NCBI GenBank assembly: GCA_038049695.1 | Contig: CP142451.1 | Coordinates: forward strand, 64,914,001 to 64,978,000 | Reading direction: 5' to 3' | DNA: 64,000 bases | Source: Cinnamomum chago | Taxonomy: Eukaryota > Streptophyta > Magnoliopsida > Laurales > Lauraceae | Part shown: positions 30,787 through 41,486 of the stretch, in pieces | How the letters are laid out: the number at the start of each line of letters is the position of its first letter | Numbering within the stretch: position 1 is the stretch's first letter | The notes under the pieces: model-generated | Databases searched by the model: none | Seen by the model: the letters and a program-made list of their open reading frames with translations, nothing else | What the model was told of the DNA's origin: nothing | Program-made: the position numbers and the translations under genes

Positions 30787-33663
30787 ATGACATTCATGGA
30801 TGGCTTCTCTGGCTACAATCAGATAAAGATGCATCCTGAAGATGAAAAGCACACAGCATTTCGGACCCCGTTTGTCGTGTATTGCTACACTGTCATGCCA
30901 TTCGGTCTGAAGAATGCCGGCGCTACATATCAGAGGGCTATGATGAAGATATTCCAAGATATGCAGCACAAGACGGTCGAATGTTATGTCGATGACCTCG
31001 CCGTCAAAAGCAAAAGAAAAGAAGACCATCTCAAAGATCTTCGAGAAGTCTTCCTCCGACTTCGCAAACACAAACTGCGAATGAATCCCCTCAAATGCTT
31101 CTTCGGTGTTTCATCGGGTAAGTTTCTCGGATTCATAGTATGGAAAGCTGGCATAGAGCTTGACCCCATCAAAGTCAAGGCTATCCTAGAAATGCCATCT
31201 CCAAGAACCCTAAGACAATTAAAAGGGCTCCAAGGAAGATTGGCATACATTCGACGGTTCATCTCCAACCTATCAGGGAAGTGCCGTCCATTCTCTCGGT
31301 TAATGAAGAAAGGTGACCATTTTGTCTGGGATGCTGAATGTGAAGCCGCGTTCCAGGACATCAAGTCATACCTGACTAAACCTCCAGTGTTGGCTGCCCC
31401 CACAACTGGAAAACCATTCCTCTTGTACACAAGAGCCCTTGACTGTTCTTTAGGCGCTCTACTCGCACAAAAGAATGACGAGGGAAAAGAAGCTGCTCTA
31501 TATTACCTTAGCCGCATGTTGATAGGTGCAGAGCATCGCTACTCTCCAGTCAAAAAAGAATGCTTGGCAGTGATGTTCGCCGTACAAAAACTGCGTCACT
31601 ACCTGCTATCCAACACAGTGTACCTGATTTCGAGGATCAACCTCCTAAAGGTCCTTGTCACAAAAGCAGGTTCTCTCAATGCCCGACTGGCAAAATGGTC
31701 CATCCTCCTGTCACAATTTGACATTAGGTATGTACCACAAAAAGCAATCAAAGGCCCAGCTCTAGCAGACTTCCTCGCGGAGCATCCTTTGCCTAAAGAT
31801 TCTCCACTCAGGGATGACCTCCCAGACGAATCGGTCTACAGTGTGGAGACTTCCTTATCAAATGCTTCCTGGCACATGTACTTCGATGGCGCAACCAGGA
31901 CAAATGAAAAGGGAAATCAAATATCGGGAATTGACATTCTCTTTGTTAGTCCCGATAAATACATGATTCCGCATGCATTCTCGCTACTGGAATCATGTTC
32001 AAACAATGCAGCTGAGTTCCAAGCCCTGATCATAGGATTGGAACTCGCCCTCGAATCCGGCATCACTACGCTGGAAGCTTTTGGAGACTCTCAACTGATC
32101 GTCAACCAGATGAATCAGAAATTTGAAGTCAGGAAGCCCGATCTGTTGCCTTACTACAACAAGGCACAATCGCTTCGACAAAAGTTTGACATATGTCACA
32201 TCACCCACATCCTCAGAGGTGAAAACATTCGTGCAGATGCCCTGGCTGGACTTGCTGCGTCTATGGCAATCCAAGAAGGGGAAAACATGCAAGTTACAGT
32301 GTGTCAAAAAAGGATTCTCCCTCCTCTCAACACACATCAAGCAGTTGCTGAATGCCACCAATTGGTTGGAAGTCGGATCTCCGTCCTTAAACCTCTGATC
32401 GACGACTGGAGGGATCCGTTCATTGATTACATCATGTTCGGAATCCTACCTGAGGATCCAAAAGAGCGGGTAAGCATCCAAAGGCGAACCCCAAACTTTC
32501 ATTTGGATATTCCTTCAAAAATGTTGTATAGAAAATCCTACAACGGAGTACTTCTACGCTGCTTGTCACAACAAGAAGCTGAAGAAACACTCAAAGAGGT
32601 ACATGCTGGTCTTTGTGGAGCCCATCAGGCTGGCCCTAAGCTCTACGATCAGATAAAAAGGTTAGGTTATTATTGGCCTACCATGGTGGCTGATGCAATG
32701 CAATTTGCTAAGCGCTGCCAACAATGCCAAATTCATGGAGACTATGTCCACATGCCTCCAGAATGGCTACATCCTACAGCAATCTCATGGCCTTTTGAAG
32801 CCTGGGGTATGGACATCATAGGTCCTATCTCTCCCCCATCAAGCAAAGGTCATCGCTTCATTTTCGCTGCTACGGATTATTTCTCCAAGTGGTCAGAAGC
32901 ATTCGCGCTCAACGAAATGAAGACCTCGTCTGTCCTTCAATTCTTGCGCACTAATATCATTTGTCGCTTCGGCATACCTAAAAGATTCGTCCATGATAAC
33001 GGACCGCAATTCCGGGATCACAGATTCTACAGGTTCTGCGACAAATACAAAATCCAAAGTTGTCCTTCAACTCCGTACAATCTGGCAGCTAATGGACTAG
33101 TAGAGGCCTTCAACAAGACGCTCTGCAAAATCCTCAAGAAAATGGTCTCTAGTCACAAAAGAGATTGGGGCAACAAACTGCCTGAAGCTTTGTGGGCCTA
33201 TCGAACCACCGTTCGAGGACCAACCCATAGCACACCATTCTCCTTGGTCTATGGATGCGAAGCTGTTGTCCCTTTGGAAGTTCAAATTCCTTCCTTAAGG
33301 GTATCTCTACAAAATGACATGACACAAGAACGCAATGTCAAATTGAGACTTCAAGAGCTGGATAATCTCGATGAGAGACGGCTCGAAGCTCTACAAAACA
33401 TTGAACTCTACCAAGCACGCATGGCAGGATCTTTTGACAAGAAGGTCAGGCAACGCGCCTACAAAAAGGGAGACTTGGTTCTTACAGTAAAAAGACCAAT
33501 GGTTTTTGCCAACAAATCCAAAGGTAAATTTGAACCAAAATGGGAGGGACCTTTCGTCATCGACAAAGTCTTCTCCAACGGCGCATACGCTCTTCTAAAC
33601 ATGGAGGGTGACAGGTGTATGCTGCCCATCAATGGAAAGTTCTTGAAGCGGTACTACCCTTGA
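30787..33663 (+). CDS. Ogre-like RT - RNase H - archaeal-type RNase H - integrase
   Basis: 958 codons. The RT core continues with FMDGFSGYNQIKM (catalytic Asp) and ECYVDDLAV (YVDD at residues 67-70). The first RNase H has lost the first Asp (LLYTRALDCSLGALL). A second RNase H begins near residue 364 with all four acidic residues visible (YFDGATR, NNAAEF, GDSQL, ADALAG); this duplication marks the Tat lineage. Integrase: zinc finger HAGLCGAHQ...CQQCQIHGD, then Asp near residue 676 (GMDIIGP), Asp near 737 (HDNGPQF) and Glu near 773 (LVEAFNK), spacing D-35-E. The C-terminus ends NGKFLKRYYP. It makes and integrates cDNA. The Met at 30787 only marks codons after a TGA; the real protein begins upstream. 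Confidence 0.94.
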   Translation: MTFMDGFSGYNQIKMHPEDEKHTAFRTPFVVYCYTVMPFGLKNAGATYQRAMMKIFQDMQHKTVECYVDDLAVKSKRKEDHLKDLREVFLRLRKHKLRMNPLKCFFGVSSGKFLGFIVWKAGIELDPIKVKAILEMPSPRTLRQLKGLQGRLAYIRRFISNLSGKCRPFSRLMKKGDHFVWDAECEAAFQDIKSYLTKPPVLAAPTTGKPFLLYTRALDCSLGALLAQKNDEGKEAALYYLSRMLIGAEHRYSPVKKECLAVMFAVQKLRHYLLSNTVYLISRINLLKVLVTKAGSLNARLAKWSILLSQFDIRYVPQKAIKGPALADFLAEHPLPKDSPLRDDLPDESVYSVETSLSNASWHMYFDGATRTNEKGNQISGIDILFVSPDKYMIPHAFSLLESCSNNAAEFQALIIGLELALESGITTLEAFGDSQLIVNQMNQKFEVRKPDLLPYYNKAQSLRQKFDICHITHILRGENIRADALAGLAASMAIQEGENMQVTVCQKRILPPLNTHQAVAECHQLVGSRISVLKPLIDDWRDPFIDYIMFGILPEDPKERVSIQRRTPNFHLDIPSKMLYRKSYNGVLLRCLSQQEAEETLKEVHAGLCGAHQAGPKLYDQIKRLGYYWPTMVADAMQFAKRCQQCQIHGDYVHMPPEWLHPTAISWPFEAWGMDIIGPISPPSSKGHRFIFAATDYFSKWSEAFALNEMKTSSVLQFLRTNIICRFGIPKRFVHDNGPQFRDHRFYRFCDKYKIQSCPSTPYNLAANGLVEAFNKTLCKILKKMVSSHKRDWGNKLPEALWAYRTTVRGPTHSTPFSLVYGCEAVVPLEVQIPSLRVSLQNDMTQERNVKLRLQELDNLDERRLEALQNIELYQARMAGSFDKKVRQRAYKKGDLVLTVKRPMVFANKSKGKFEPKWEGPFVIDKVFSNGAYALLNMEGDRCMLPINGKFLKRYYP

Positions 33664-34029
33664 AGGTTTTCCCCACCGGGTCAGAGCAATGTCTACACGG
33701 CCAAAGCCTATTCCTAGGTATCTGCTCGTCAAACCCACTCCTTTTGGAATTTTCGTCCTCTTGTTGAAATTTCTAAAAGAAAACCCCTCAAAACAATGTT
33801 TCTTTCATCGTTTCATTGTTAAAAAAAAAGCAAATCCAAAAATCCAAGTTTAGGAGCCTCTTCCCAAACTTGACCAAAATTTTCGATCCTTGAACCCAAA
33901 ATTCATGGTTTGAAACAAAATCAGGACCTAGGGATTTTAGTCCTAGTCCACCCCGGCTTTTACCACCAAAATGGTTTTGAGTCAAAATTTACGACCCTCG
34001 TGTCTTTAAACAAAAAATGGTTTTTCAAA

Positions 34030-34437
34030 AACCGCAGGGAAGCGACGTTCAGTCGATACTTGCAAAACCCAAAATCGGAAGGATTCGAACCCCATTCGAT
34101 ACTTCCAAAACCCCAAAATTTCAAAAATCGTGGAGACGCAACGTTCTAGTTGATATCCACAACCCAAATTTCAAAACAAACAAAAAACAAAACAAAGGTT
34201 CGAAAAAACCTCAAACTTCAAAAATCATGGGGAAGCGACATTCCATCGATACCCACAAAACAAAATTTTTGAAGACAAAAGCAGGGAAGCGACGCTTAGT
34301 CGATACTTGCACCCAAATCCGCGGGGAGGCGACATTCCATCGATACTCGCAACAGAATGAGCAAGAAGGCGACATTCCATCGATACTTGCAATACCATTC
34401 AGCAGGGAGGCGACTTTTAGTCGATACTTGCATTTTT
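34030..34437 (+). repeat. CGATACTTGC repeats in Ogre-like 3' UTR
   Basis: GGGAAGCGACGTTCAGTCGA or GGAGGCGACATTCCATCGAT followed by TACTTGC recurs eight or so times at intervals of about 50 bp, tightening towards the end of the array. Confidence 0.8.
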
Positions 34438-34447
34438 GAAAACCAAA

Positions 34448-35140
34448 AAACCTGGCTTTCACGCCAAAAACTCGGCTTTTATGCCAGAAATCAAAATTCG
34501 GCTTCCATGCCAACAAAACAAAACTCGGTTTTCAAAAAAAAAAAATTGGCTTTCATGCCAAAAACAAAAAATCTGGCTTTCATGCCAAAAACAAAATCTG
34601 GTTCTTACACCAAAAACAAAACCGGCTCTCATGCCACAAACCAAATCTTGGCTCTCATGCCACAAAAAATCTTTGGCTCCCATGCCATCTCAAACTCGGC
34701 TTTTATGCCATTTTAAAAAAAAATCGGCTTTTACGCCACAAAAATCGTCTTTCATGCCACTCCAAAAAATCGGCTTTCATGCCACCTCAAAATTCGGCTT
34801 TCATGCCATCTCAAAAAAATTGGCTCTCATGCCATCCCAAAATTTGGCTTTAACGCCACCAAAATCGGCTTTCATGCCACCTAAAAATTTCGGCTTCCAC
34901 GCCATCCAAAATTTTGGCTCTCATGCCATAAACCCAAATTCGGCTTTTATGCCCTCTCAAAATTCGGCTTTCATGCCATCTCAAAACTGGCTTCCATGCC
35001 ACCAAAAAACTTGGCTCTCATGCCAAAAAGAAAATTTTGGCTTTCATGCCATAAACTCGGCTTTCATGCCATCTCAAAATTCGGCTTTTCAAGCCATCAA
35101 AAAACCTGGCTTTTGCCGCAAAATCTGGCTTTCATGCCAA
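34448..35140 (+). repeat. Array of about 35 TGGCTTTCATGCCA mini-hairpins
   Basis: Units of about 20 bp: (C/T)GGCTTTCATGCCA or a variant (TTTTATGCC, TCTCATGCC, TTCCATGCC), separated by A-rich spacers of 4-12 bp. TGGC and GCCA pair around a loop of six bases. Variants change the loop more than the GGC/GCC stem. Confidence 0.9.
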
Positions 35141-35287
35141 AACAACCCTTTTGACAAAAGATTTTCACAAAATGATAACCTTTTGATCAAAATTTTCAAA
35201 CAAACATTCTCATCCAACCTTTGCTTATTTTCATCAAAAAAAGAATTTAAGTAAAAGGTACACAGAATACCAAAAATGTTTTACATA

Positions 35288-35295
35288 GAGGTATC

Positions 35296-35333
<38 letters not shown>

Positions 35334-35430
35334 AAGAACAAAAAAAGAGAAAAAAAAGGAGAAAAAAAAACGTGTGAAAAAAAAAAGGGAAACACGTGAA
35401 AAAAAAAGAAGAAAAGAAAAGAAACTTTTT
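35288..35430 (+). repeat. Purine tract, almost pure A/G
   Basis: A and G make up nearly the whole stretch (runs such as AAAAAAGAGAAAAAAAAAG). It lies far upstream of the LTR, so it is not the priming polypurine tract. Low complexity. Confidence 0.8.
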
Positions 35431-36200
35431 TCTACTTTTACATGCAATTTCTTGTTGAGAAAGAAAAACTCACTTGAAGCCATGGAGAAGAAAAAGAAGA
35501 ACTTGAAGGTCTTTGAAGAAGAGGAGATCTTGGAGCTCTCTTGAAGATTTTTGCAAAAAAGAAAAGCAATAGGAGCAAGAGATCCCACCCCTTTGCTTTT
35601 ATAAAAGAAAGCAAACCAAAAGAGGAAAGAGGAGAAAAGTAAGGAGGTAAGTGCTAAAAATTAGCAACCTTCCCAAAAGAAAAGGAAACTTGGGATATTC
35701 TCTCCCAAAACAAAGATTCTTTGAGAAATTCTCTCTCAAAGAAAGATATTTTGAAAGAATCTCTCCCAAAATCAAGAAAACTTGAGAAAATCTCTCAAAG
35801 TAAAGATATTTTTAGATATTCTCCACCCAAAGGAGATATCTTTAGATATTCTTTACGAAAATGACACCAATTGAGATCTAAGCCATCCATCAAAGCTTAA
35901 GGTCCCATGGGTTAGCCCATATGAGCCAGGTTTGACCACCTAGGCACTAAAAGTGGCTTTTAGTCAAAATTCCTCTTACCAAGAGCATACAAAAAAAAAA
36001 AAAAATGGTTCCATGCCTCTTTTGAGTTGATTGGACCATACAAAAATTCCAAGCCTCATGAGCTTCCAAAATCCAAACCATCCCACCTCATGAACCAAAT
36101 TAAGCCAAAATCTTGAAATTGACATTCCACAAAAGCCCAAACCACTCCAATGGACCCAAAATTGTCCCAAAGAGTGAACCAAAAAACCAAACCATGGTCC

Positions 36201-36425
36201 CCTAACTCGCCACATACAGCATGTTAGGTCACAAGACCAAAACAAAAAAAATCAAATCCCGACCCCCTAACTTGCCACATACAGCTTGTTAGGTCACAAG
36301 GTCAAAACCAAAACCAAAAACCTGACTCCCTAACCTGCCACATACAGCTTGTTAGGTCACAAGCTCAAAATCAAAACCAAAACCAAAAACCTGACCCCCT
36401 AACCTGCCACATACAGCTTGTTAGG
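36201..36425 (+). repeat. Four tandem CCTAAC-loop-GTTAGG hairpins
   Basis: CCTAAC at 36201, 36266, 36329 and 36398, each paired with GTTAGG 16 nt on, around the loop TGCCACATACAGC with small changes. Period 63-69 bp. Units are separated by GTCACAAGGTCAAAACCAAA-like spacers. Confidence 0.9.
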
Positions 36426-36660
36426 TCACAAGGTCAAAATCAAAACCAAAAAACCAAAACCAAATCCAAATCCAAATGTCATTCTCAAAATCTTGCCTTG
36501 AGATGGTACGTGATACCTCTCACTACCATAAAATTCCCTGGAAGCTCAAAAGGCAACTCCATCAAAAAAAAATGCTTAAAGACTCTTGGTCAAGTCAGAA
36601 GCTCTTCTTCAAGATTCTCTTCGAGGCACATCGACTGCAAAAGCTTTATCGTCGCTATAC

Positions 36661-36674
36661 CTCGAGGGGGCATT
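36661..36674 (+). other. Ogre-like polypurine tract
   Basis: CTCGAGGGGGCATT just before TGTTGACACC of the 3' LTR. The G-rich core GAGGGGG is where plus-strand DNA synthesis should start. Confidence 0.75.
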
Positions 36675-39559
36675 TGTTGACACCAAAAATGTCACTTTGC
36701 CTCTTCACATCAAAAGCTATATGGAGCCGCATCCTACCAAAAATAGGCAGGCGCCACTTCAAGCATCAGATCTTGTCAGAATCAAACAAAAACTGCAAGG
36801 TCATTCAAAACAGCCGAAAGAGAGGTATACATGAAGTTTCAGGCCATTCCGACATCATTTGGCCTAGCTTCACTTCTCCAACAGCTAAGCAGCAGCTACC
36901 AGCGGCGACAGTGTCGAAGACCCCAAATCTTCGATCAGAGCCTACGGATGGTCTCAAAATACCTCTGAAAGGCTACATGTCAAGTTTCAAGTCAAACCGA
37001 CACCGTTTGACCCGCCATTAACTCTCGAGCAGCAAAATCAAACCCTTAGGTAGCGAGAACTACCGAGGTCATCACTCATCAAACAGAGCACATGGGCGGC
37101 TCCTACATACCTCCAAAGGGCTGCACAACAAATTTCAGGTCATTCCGATGACGTTTGACCCAGTTTCGATGCTCGGAAACAAAATCAAGCCTACCGGTGG
37201 CGGAGCACCCCAGGACCATGGCACCCAATTCGGAGCTTGTGGATCATCTCAAAATGACTCCAGTAGGCTCCCCATCGAATTTCAGGTCAATCGGACATCG
37301 TTTGACCAGAAGTCAAAGCTTGGCATTTCCCTCGCGGTGAAATAAAGGCAAGCGTTTGCATGACTCCAAATGGCTTCAAAACTCAAACGAAAGCCTATGG
37401 TTGGTCTTATCTACTGATGGGGGAGTCACACGTCGAATTTCAGGTCAATCGGACATCGTTTGACCAGAAGTCAAAGCTCGGCATTTCCCTCGCGGTGAAA
37501 TAAAGGCAAGCGTTTGCATGACTCCAAATGGCTTCAAAACTCAAACGAAAGCCTATGGTTGGTCCTATATACTGATGAGGAAGCTACCCATCAAATTTCA
37601 GGTCAATCGGACATCGTTTGACGGAAAGTCAAAGCTCGGCATTTCCCTCGCAGTGAAATCAAAGTCAAGCGTTTGCGGGACCCAAAACGGCTTCAAAACC
37701 TGAACAAAAGCCTATGGTTGGTCTCGTCTACTGCTCAAGAAGCTACACGTTGAATTTCAGGTCATTCCGACATTGTTTGACCTAGTTTCGACGCTTGACA
37801 AAAATCGGCAGTTCTCCACAGCAAAGTCTTCGGCTTTTCAGAAAATGGGAAACTTTGCGATCCGATTTGCACGGCTTCTCGTCAGGTTTTCTTGAGGGAA
37901 ATCCAGCCAATAAATGAGAGGAAATTCCAAGAAAAATGCAGGAGAAAACAGAAGCGAAAACGGACGAAAAACGGCAAAGAAAAGGCGACCGGAAGACGGC
38001 CGACCATGGGGCACAAACCCCATGGTCGCCGGCCCCATGGTCGCCGGCGACCATGGAGGTCAGGGCCGCCGGACCTCGCCCAAAAACCCCGTTTTCCGGG
38101 TACTTTTCGCGTTTCGAGTTGATTGGCCCCTGTGATTTTTCCAAAATCTGATTTTTTGTGCATGATATTCGTCGATCTTCATCAACATCACGGATCCATC
38201 ACTGGAATCATTAGATCATCATCGGACGCCTCAAGATCGTCAAACGGCTAACCAAGAAAGCACACTTTCTGCCCACCCGATCGCGAAATCGACTGGACAG
38301 ATGTTGTCGGCCCGCTGACATCAACCAATGTCTGAAATTGGATCACCATCCGACATCAAATGGTATGTGGGTCCATTGGTGATCATCGCAAGAAGAATCC
38401 CAAAGGACGCGGCACGGCCCGCGACTCTTCAAGCGCCCAGGCAATCAATTAATGAAGTTAAATGACCCGTTTATGGCAAGTTAATGCGGTCATTAACTCA
38501 TTATTTTGAACGGCCCAATCATAAGCAAGAAAATGGGAGTTACAAGTCCAAGTAATCATGACATTAAAATCATGAAACTCCCATCATCATGGAGATTAAA
38601 GGCGATTAAATGCCCATCACTCTCCATCGGCCAATCAAATTCAAGGAAAAAGTAGTTACAAAACAAGTAAATAAAAACTTGTAACTCCTCCCATCATGAG
38701 CATTAATACCATAAATGCTCATAAACTCTCCTAAATGGCTACCAAAGGCCTATAAATAGGAGGGTCATTCCAAGGGAAACGGGGCCAGAGAAAAATCGCC
38801 AGAAAATCATTCAAAAATCCTCGGAGAAATCTTTACAACTCTGCTCCTTCAAGAAAATTCTGCAGCAACCAACACTACAAGGTGATCAAAGCCCCTTGGG
38901 GGGCCACCCCCCCCCCCCCAAAGGCCACCTCTCCTTCTATCCAACATGGCTAGATGCGGCTTTTCAGCCCGTCTACTCAGCTTTTTACCGGATATAGGAC
39001 CTTATCTTGGTCCTTATCCTCTAAAAATCTGAGGTTGGAGCCAAGCCAAGAAATCAAGCATCAAAGTTCCCATCTGAAGGACGATGGCGGAGTCCATACA
39101 TGACTTGCGACCGTCGATCTGAACGGGTCCCCCCACAATCGCATGAAAAGTTAGATTCCATTTCTTTCTTTTCTATTGTATTGTATTTTTTCTTAAAGAG
39201 ACACAAAATTCACATTTCTTGTCTTTTCATTATTGATGAGATTTGTAAACCGCCTTTCACGACACCAAAATCGCCTTTCACGGCAAACAAAGAAAATCGC
39301 CTCTCACGGCATTCAAAACAAACTTGTCTCTTTTCTTTAAAATATGTGTGCAATGGAAAGTTAGGAAAAAGTTGATTTCCTTTATACTTGTGAAGGTGAA
39401 TCTCCGGATCACTACTCTAAATTCCAAGTAGAAAAGAAAATCTGGCATACCCACAAAATGTTGATACCCGCCTTTCTTTCTTCCCTCTCCCTCCTTCCGG
39501 AACCCGACAGAACCGGGGCGGATGGCAGCGGAGGAGGAACGGAGGGGCGCGGTCCATCA
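36675..39559 (+). repeat. Ogre-like 3' LTR (2885 bp, uninterrupted)
   Basis: TGTTGACACC...GGTCCATCA, followed by the duplication AGTAC. This is the intact version of the 5' LTR: 150-bp repeats (about 36835-37795), GCCGGC palindromes (about 38010-38062), TATA box at 38751 and a C run at 38908. About 2% different from the 5' LTR by eye, with small indels. Confidence 0.95.
38751..38758 (+). promoter_or_regulatory. TATA box of Ogre-like 3' LTR
   Basis: TATAAATA in GGCCTATAAATAGGAGGG, identical to the 5' copy. Confidence 0.65.
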
Positions 39560-39595
39560 AGTACTAATCGGGTTCACTCGGGTCGGGGTCTTACA
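39560..39595 (-). repeat. Tekay-2 3' LTR, last 36 bp (with AGTAC duplication)
   Basis: AGTACTAATCGGGTTCACTC... ending in GGGGTCTTACA at 39595, which is the TGTAAGACCCC start of the LTR on the minus strand. AGTAC at 39560-39564 is the second copy of the Ogre-like target duplication. Confidence 0.92.
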
Positions 39596-39608
39596 TCCTC
39601 CACCCCTT
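39596..39608 (-). other. Tekay-2 polypurine tract
   Basis: AAGGGGTGGAGGA on the minus strand next to the LTR, as in Tekay-1. Confidence 0.8.
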
Positions 39609-41477
39609 AGGGCATTTTGTCCTCCAAATGGAATATAAAACTCACCTCAGGTAGAAGATGCGGATACTTCTTCTGAACTTGATCTCGTAATTCCCATGTG
39701 GCCTCTTCCGGTCCATGGTTCTCCCACAATGCCTTCACCCACTGAATAGTCCAAGTCCTCAACTCTTGTTCCTTTGTATCGATGATCTCAACGGGCTTCT
39801 CAACATAGATAGCATCCTCTCTGATCTCTAATGGCTCATGTCGGGGTACATGCGACGGGTCGGTGACATATTTCTTCAACATAGACACATGGAAGACGTT
39901 GTGTACGCCGGATAGCTCGGGTGGTAAGGCTAATCTGTATGCCACATCACTGATCTTGCTCACAATGTCATAGGGTCCAATGTATCTCCGTGACAACTTG
40001 CCCTTCTGTCCAAATCTCAATGTTCCCCTTTTAGGTGACACTTTCAAGAAGACCTTGTCTCCTTCCTTGAACTGTAGATCTCTATGGTGGGAGTCTGCAT
40101 AGCTCTTCTGCCTACTCCGGGACACTTTCAGACGCTCTTGAATCAACTTGATCTTTTCGCTGGTCTCACTAACAATAGTCGGTCCATGGAAACTGCGAGT
40201 GCCAACTTCTTCCCAACAAACAGGTGTCCTACACCTCCTGCCATACAAAGCCTCAAAAGGAGCCATCCCAATGCTCGAGTGGTAACTGTTGTTGTAGGCA
40301 AACTCACACAATGGTAGAGTCTCATCCCATTGAATCTTGAAGTCCAACACACAAGCACGGAGCATATCCTCAAGAGTCTGAATCGTTCTCTCTGACTGGC
40401 CATCTGTCTGAGGGTGATAAGTTATGCTGAACTGTAATCTCGTACCCATAGACTCATGCAATGTCTTCCAGAACCTCGAGACAAATCTGCTGTCTCTGTC
40501 GGAAGTGATAGAAACTGGCTGCCCATGTCGACTAACGATCTCGCTGACAAACAACTCTGCCAAAGGTAGCATGTGCATCTTCTTCCCTGTCTTCATAGCA
40601 AGGAAATGTGCTGACTTGGTGAGACGGTCCACAATGACCCATATCGCGTCGTTTCCTCTGCTAGTCCTCGGTAATCCCAAAATAAAGTCCATGGTAATGT
40701 GCTCCCACTTGCATTCCGGGATCTCTAATGGCTGTAACAATCTGGAGGCTTCTGATGCTCTGCTTTAATCAACTGACAAGTCATGCAACGAGAGACAAAC
40801 GCTGCAATCTCTCTCTTCATATTGTTCCACCAAAATCTGCCCTTCAAATTCTGATACATCTTTGTGTTGACGGGATGCATAGAATACTTTGTGCTATGAG
40901 CCTCAGTCATTATGTCATTCCTCAAATCTTCAATGTTAGGCACACACAGACGGTCACGGTAGTACAAAACTCCATCAACAAAATGAAAATCAGGACGTTC
41001 TGCTATATGCTCTGAAACCTTGGCCAACTCTAGATCTTGCAACTGACTATCCTTGATCTTCTGAATGAAAGAAGGTTCTGACACTGTCATGTTAGCCAAC
41101 AAAACACCCTTCCCTAGTGGCTGTAGATCTAAACTCAACTCTTCAAATTGCTCAAAGATACAAGTGCCGCTAAGGTTTGCCAAGCCTACTGATTTTCTGC
41201 TCAAGGCATTGGCAACTACATTGGCCTTCCCCGGGTGGTACTTGATTGGAAAATCATAGTCCTTGATATATTTCATCCATCTTCTCTGCCTCATGTTCAA
41301 ATCCTTCTGTGAAAACAGATACTGTAAGCTGCGGTGATCGGAGTGGACTTCGAACTGTTCTCCATAGAGGTAATGTCTCCACATTTTCAACGCGAACACA
41401 ACCGCTACTAACTCCAAATCATGGGTGGCATAGTTCTTCTCGTGATCTTTCAACTGCCGGGATCCATAAGCAATCAC
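39607..41477 (-). pseudogene. Tekay-2 RNase H end, integrase and chromodomain (frameshifted)
   Basis: 41477-40725 holds the end of RNase H ([22 protein letters not shown]...[15 protein letters not shown]), the integrase zinc region (HSTKYSMHP...RCMTCQLIKAEHQ, all Cys present) and the start of the core. 40740-39607 continues in another frame with the catalytic core (HITMDFILGLP, TSDRDSRF, QSERTIQTLEDML), the C-terminal domain and the chromodomain (EEATWELRDQV). A 1-base deletion near 40740 (CTGGAGG here, CCTGGAGG in Tekay-1) separates them. The two copies complement each other: this one keeps the zinc-finger Cys and the Gln codons that became stops in Tekay-1. Confidence 0.92.
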
Positions 41478-41486
41478 TTTACCTTC

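Larger units (their letters stand above)
33664..36674 (+). other. Ogre-like 3' UTR
   Basis: 3 kb without genes between integrase and the 3' LTR. In order: unique sequence (33664-34020), CGAT-containing repeats (34030-34437), an array of TGGCTTTCATGCCA mini-hairpins (34448-35140), a purine-rich tract of about 150 bp (35288-35430), AT-rich sequence with repeated GATATTCTC-like words (35690-35860), and four CCTAAC/GTTAGG hairpins (36201-36425). A repeat-filled 3' UTR is known for Tat/Ogre elements. ORFs at 34017-34439, 34436-35254 and 36476-37021 are readings of repeats. Confidence 0.85.
10268..39559 (+). mobile_element. Ogre-like Tat-lineage Ty3/gypsy element, 29.3 kb including a nested insertion
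   Basis: Flanked by AGTAC duplications. Without the nested element it is about 19.7 kb: LTRs of about 2.9 kb (TGTTGACACC...GGTCCATCA), a 1.9-kb leader with repeats, gag-pro-pol in one 9-kb frame (24664-33663), a 3-kb 3' UTR full of repeats, a polypurine tract and the 3' LTR. A second RNase H (archaeal type) between RT/RNase H and integrase is the mark of the Tat lineage, and the size fits Ogre-like members. Only four in-frame stops break the coding region. LTR pairs differ by about 2% by eye. Confidence 0.93.

Noticed and set aside
34436-35254. A 272-codon ORF rich in PGFHAKN- and AFMP-type repeats
   Set aside because: It is a reading of the short GGCTTTCATGCC repeat array, which stays open because the repeat lacks stops. 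No domain, and it sits in a retrotransposon 3' UTR.
36476-37021. 181-codon ORF
   Set aside because: It crosses from the 3' UTR over the polypurine tract into the 3' LTR. The LTR part recurs at 10270-10752 without the first half.
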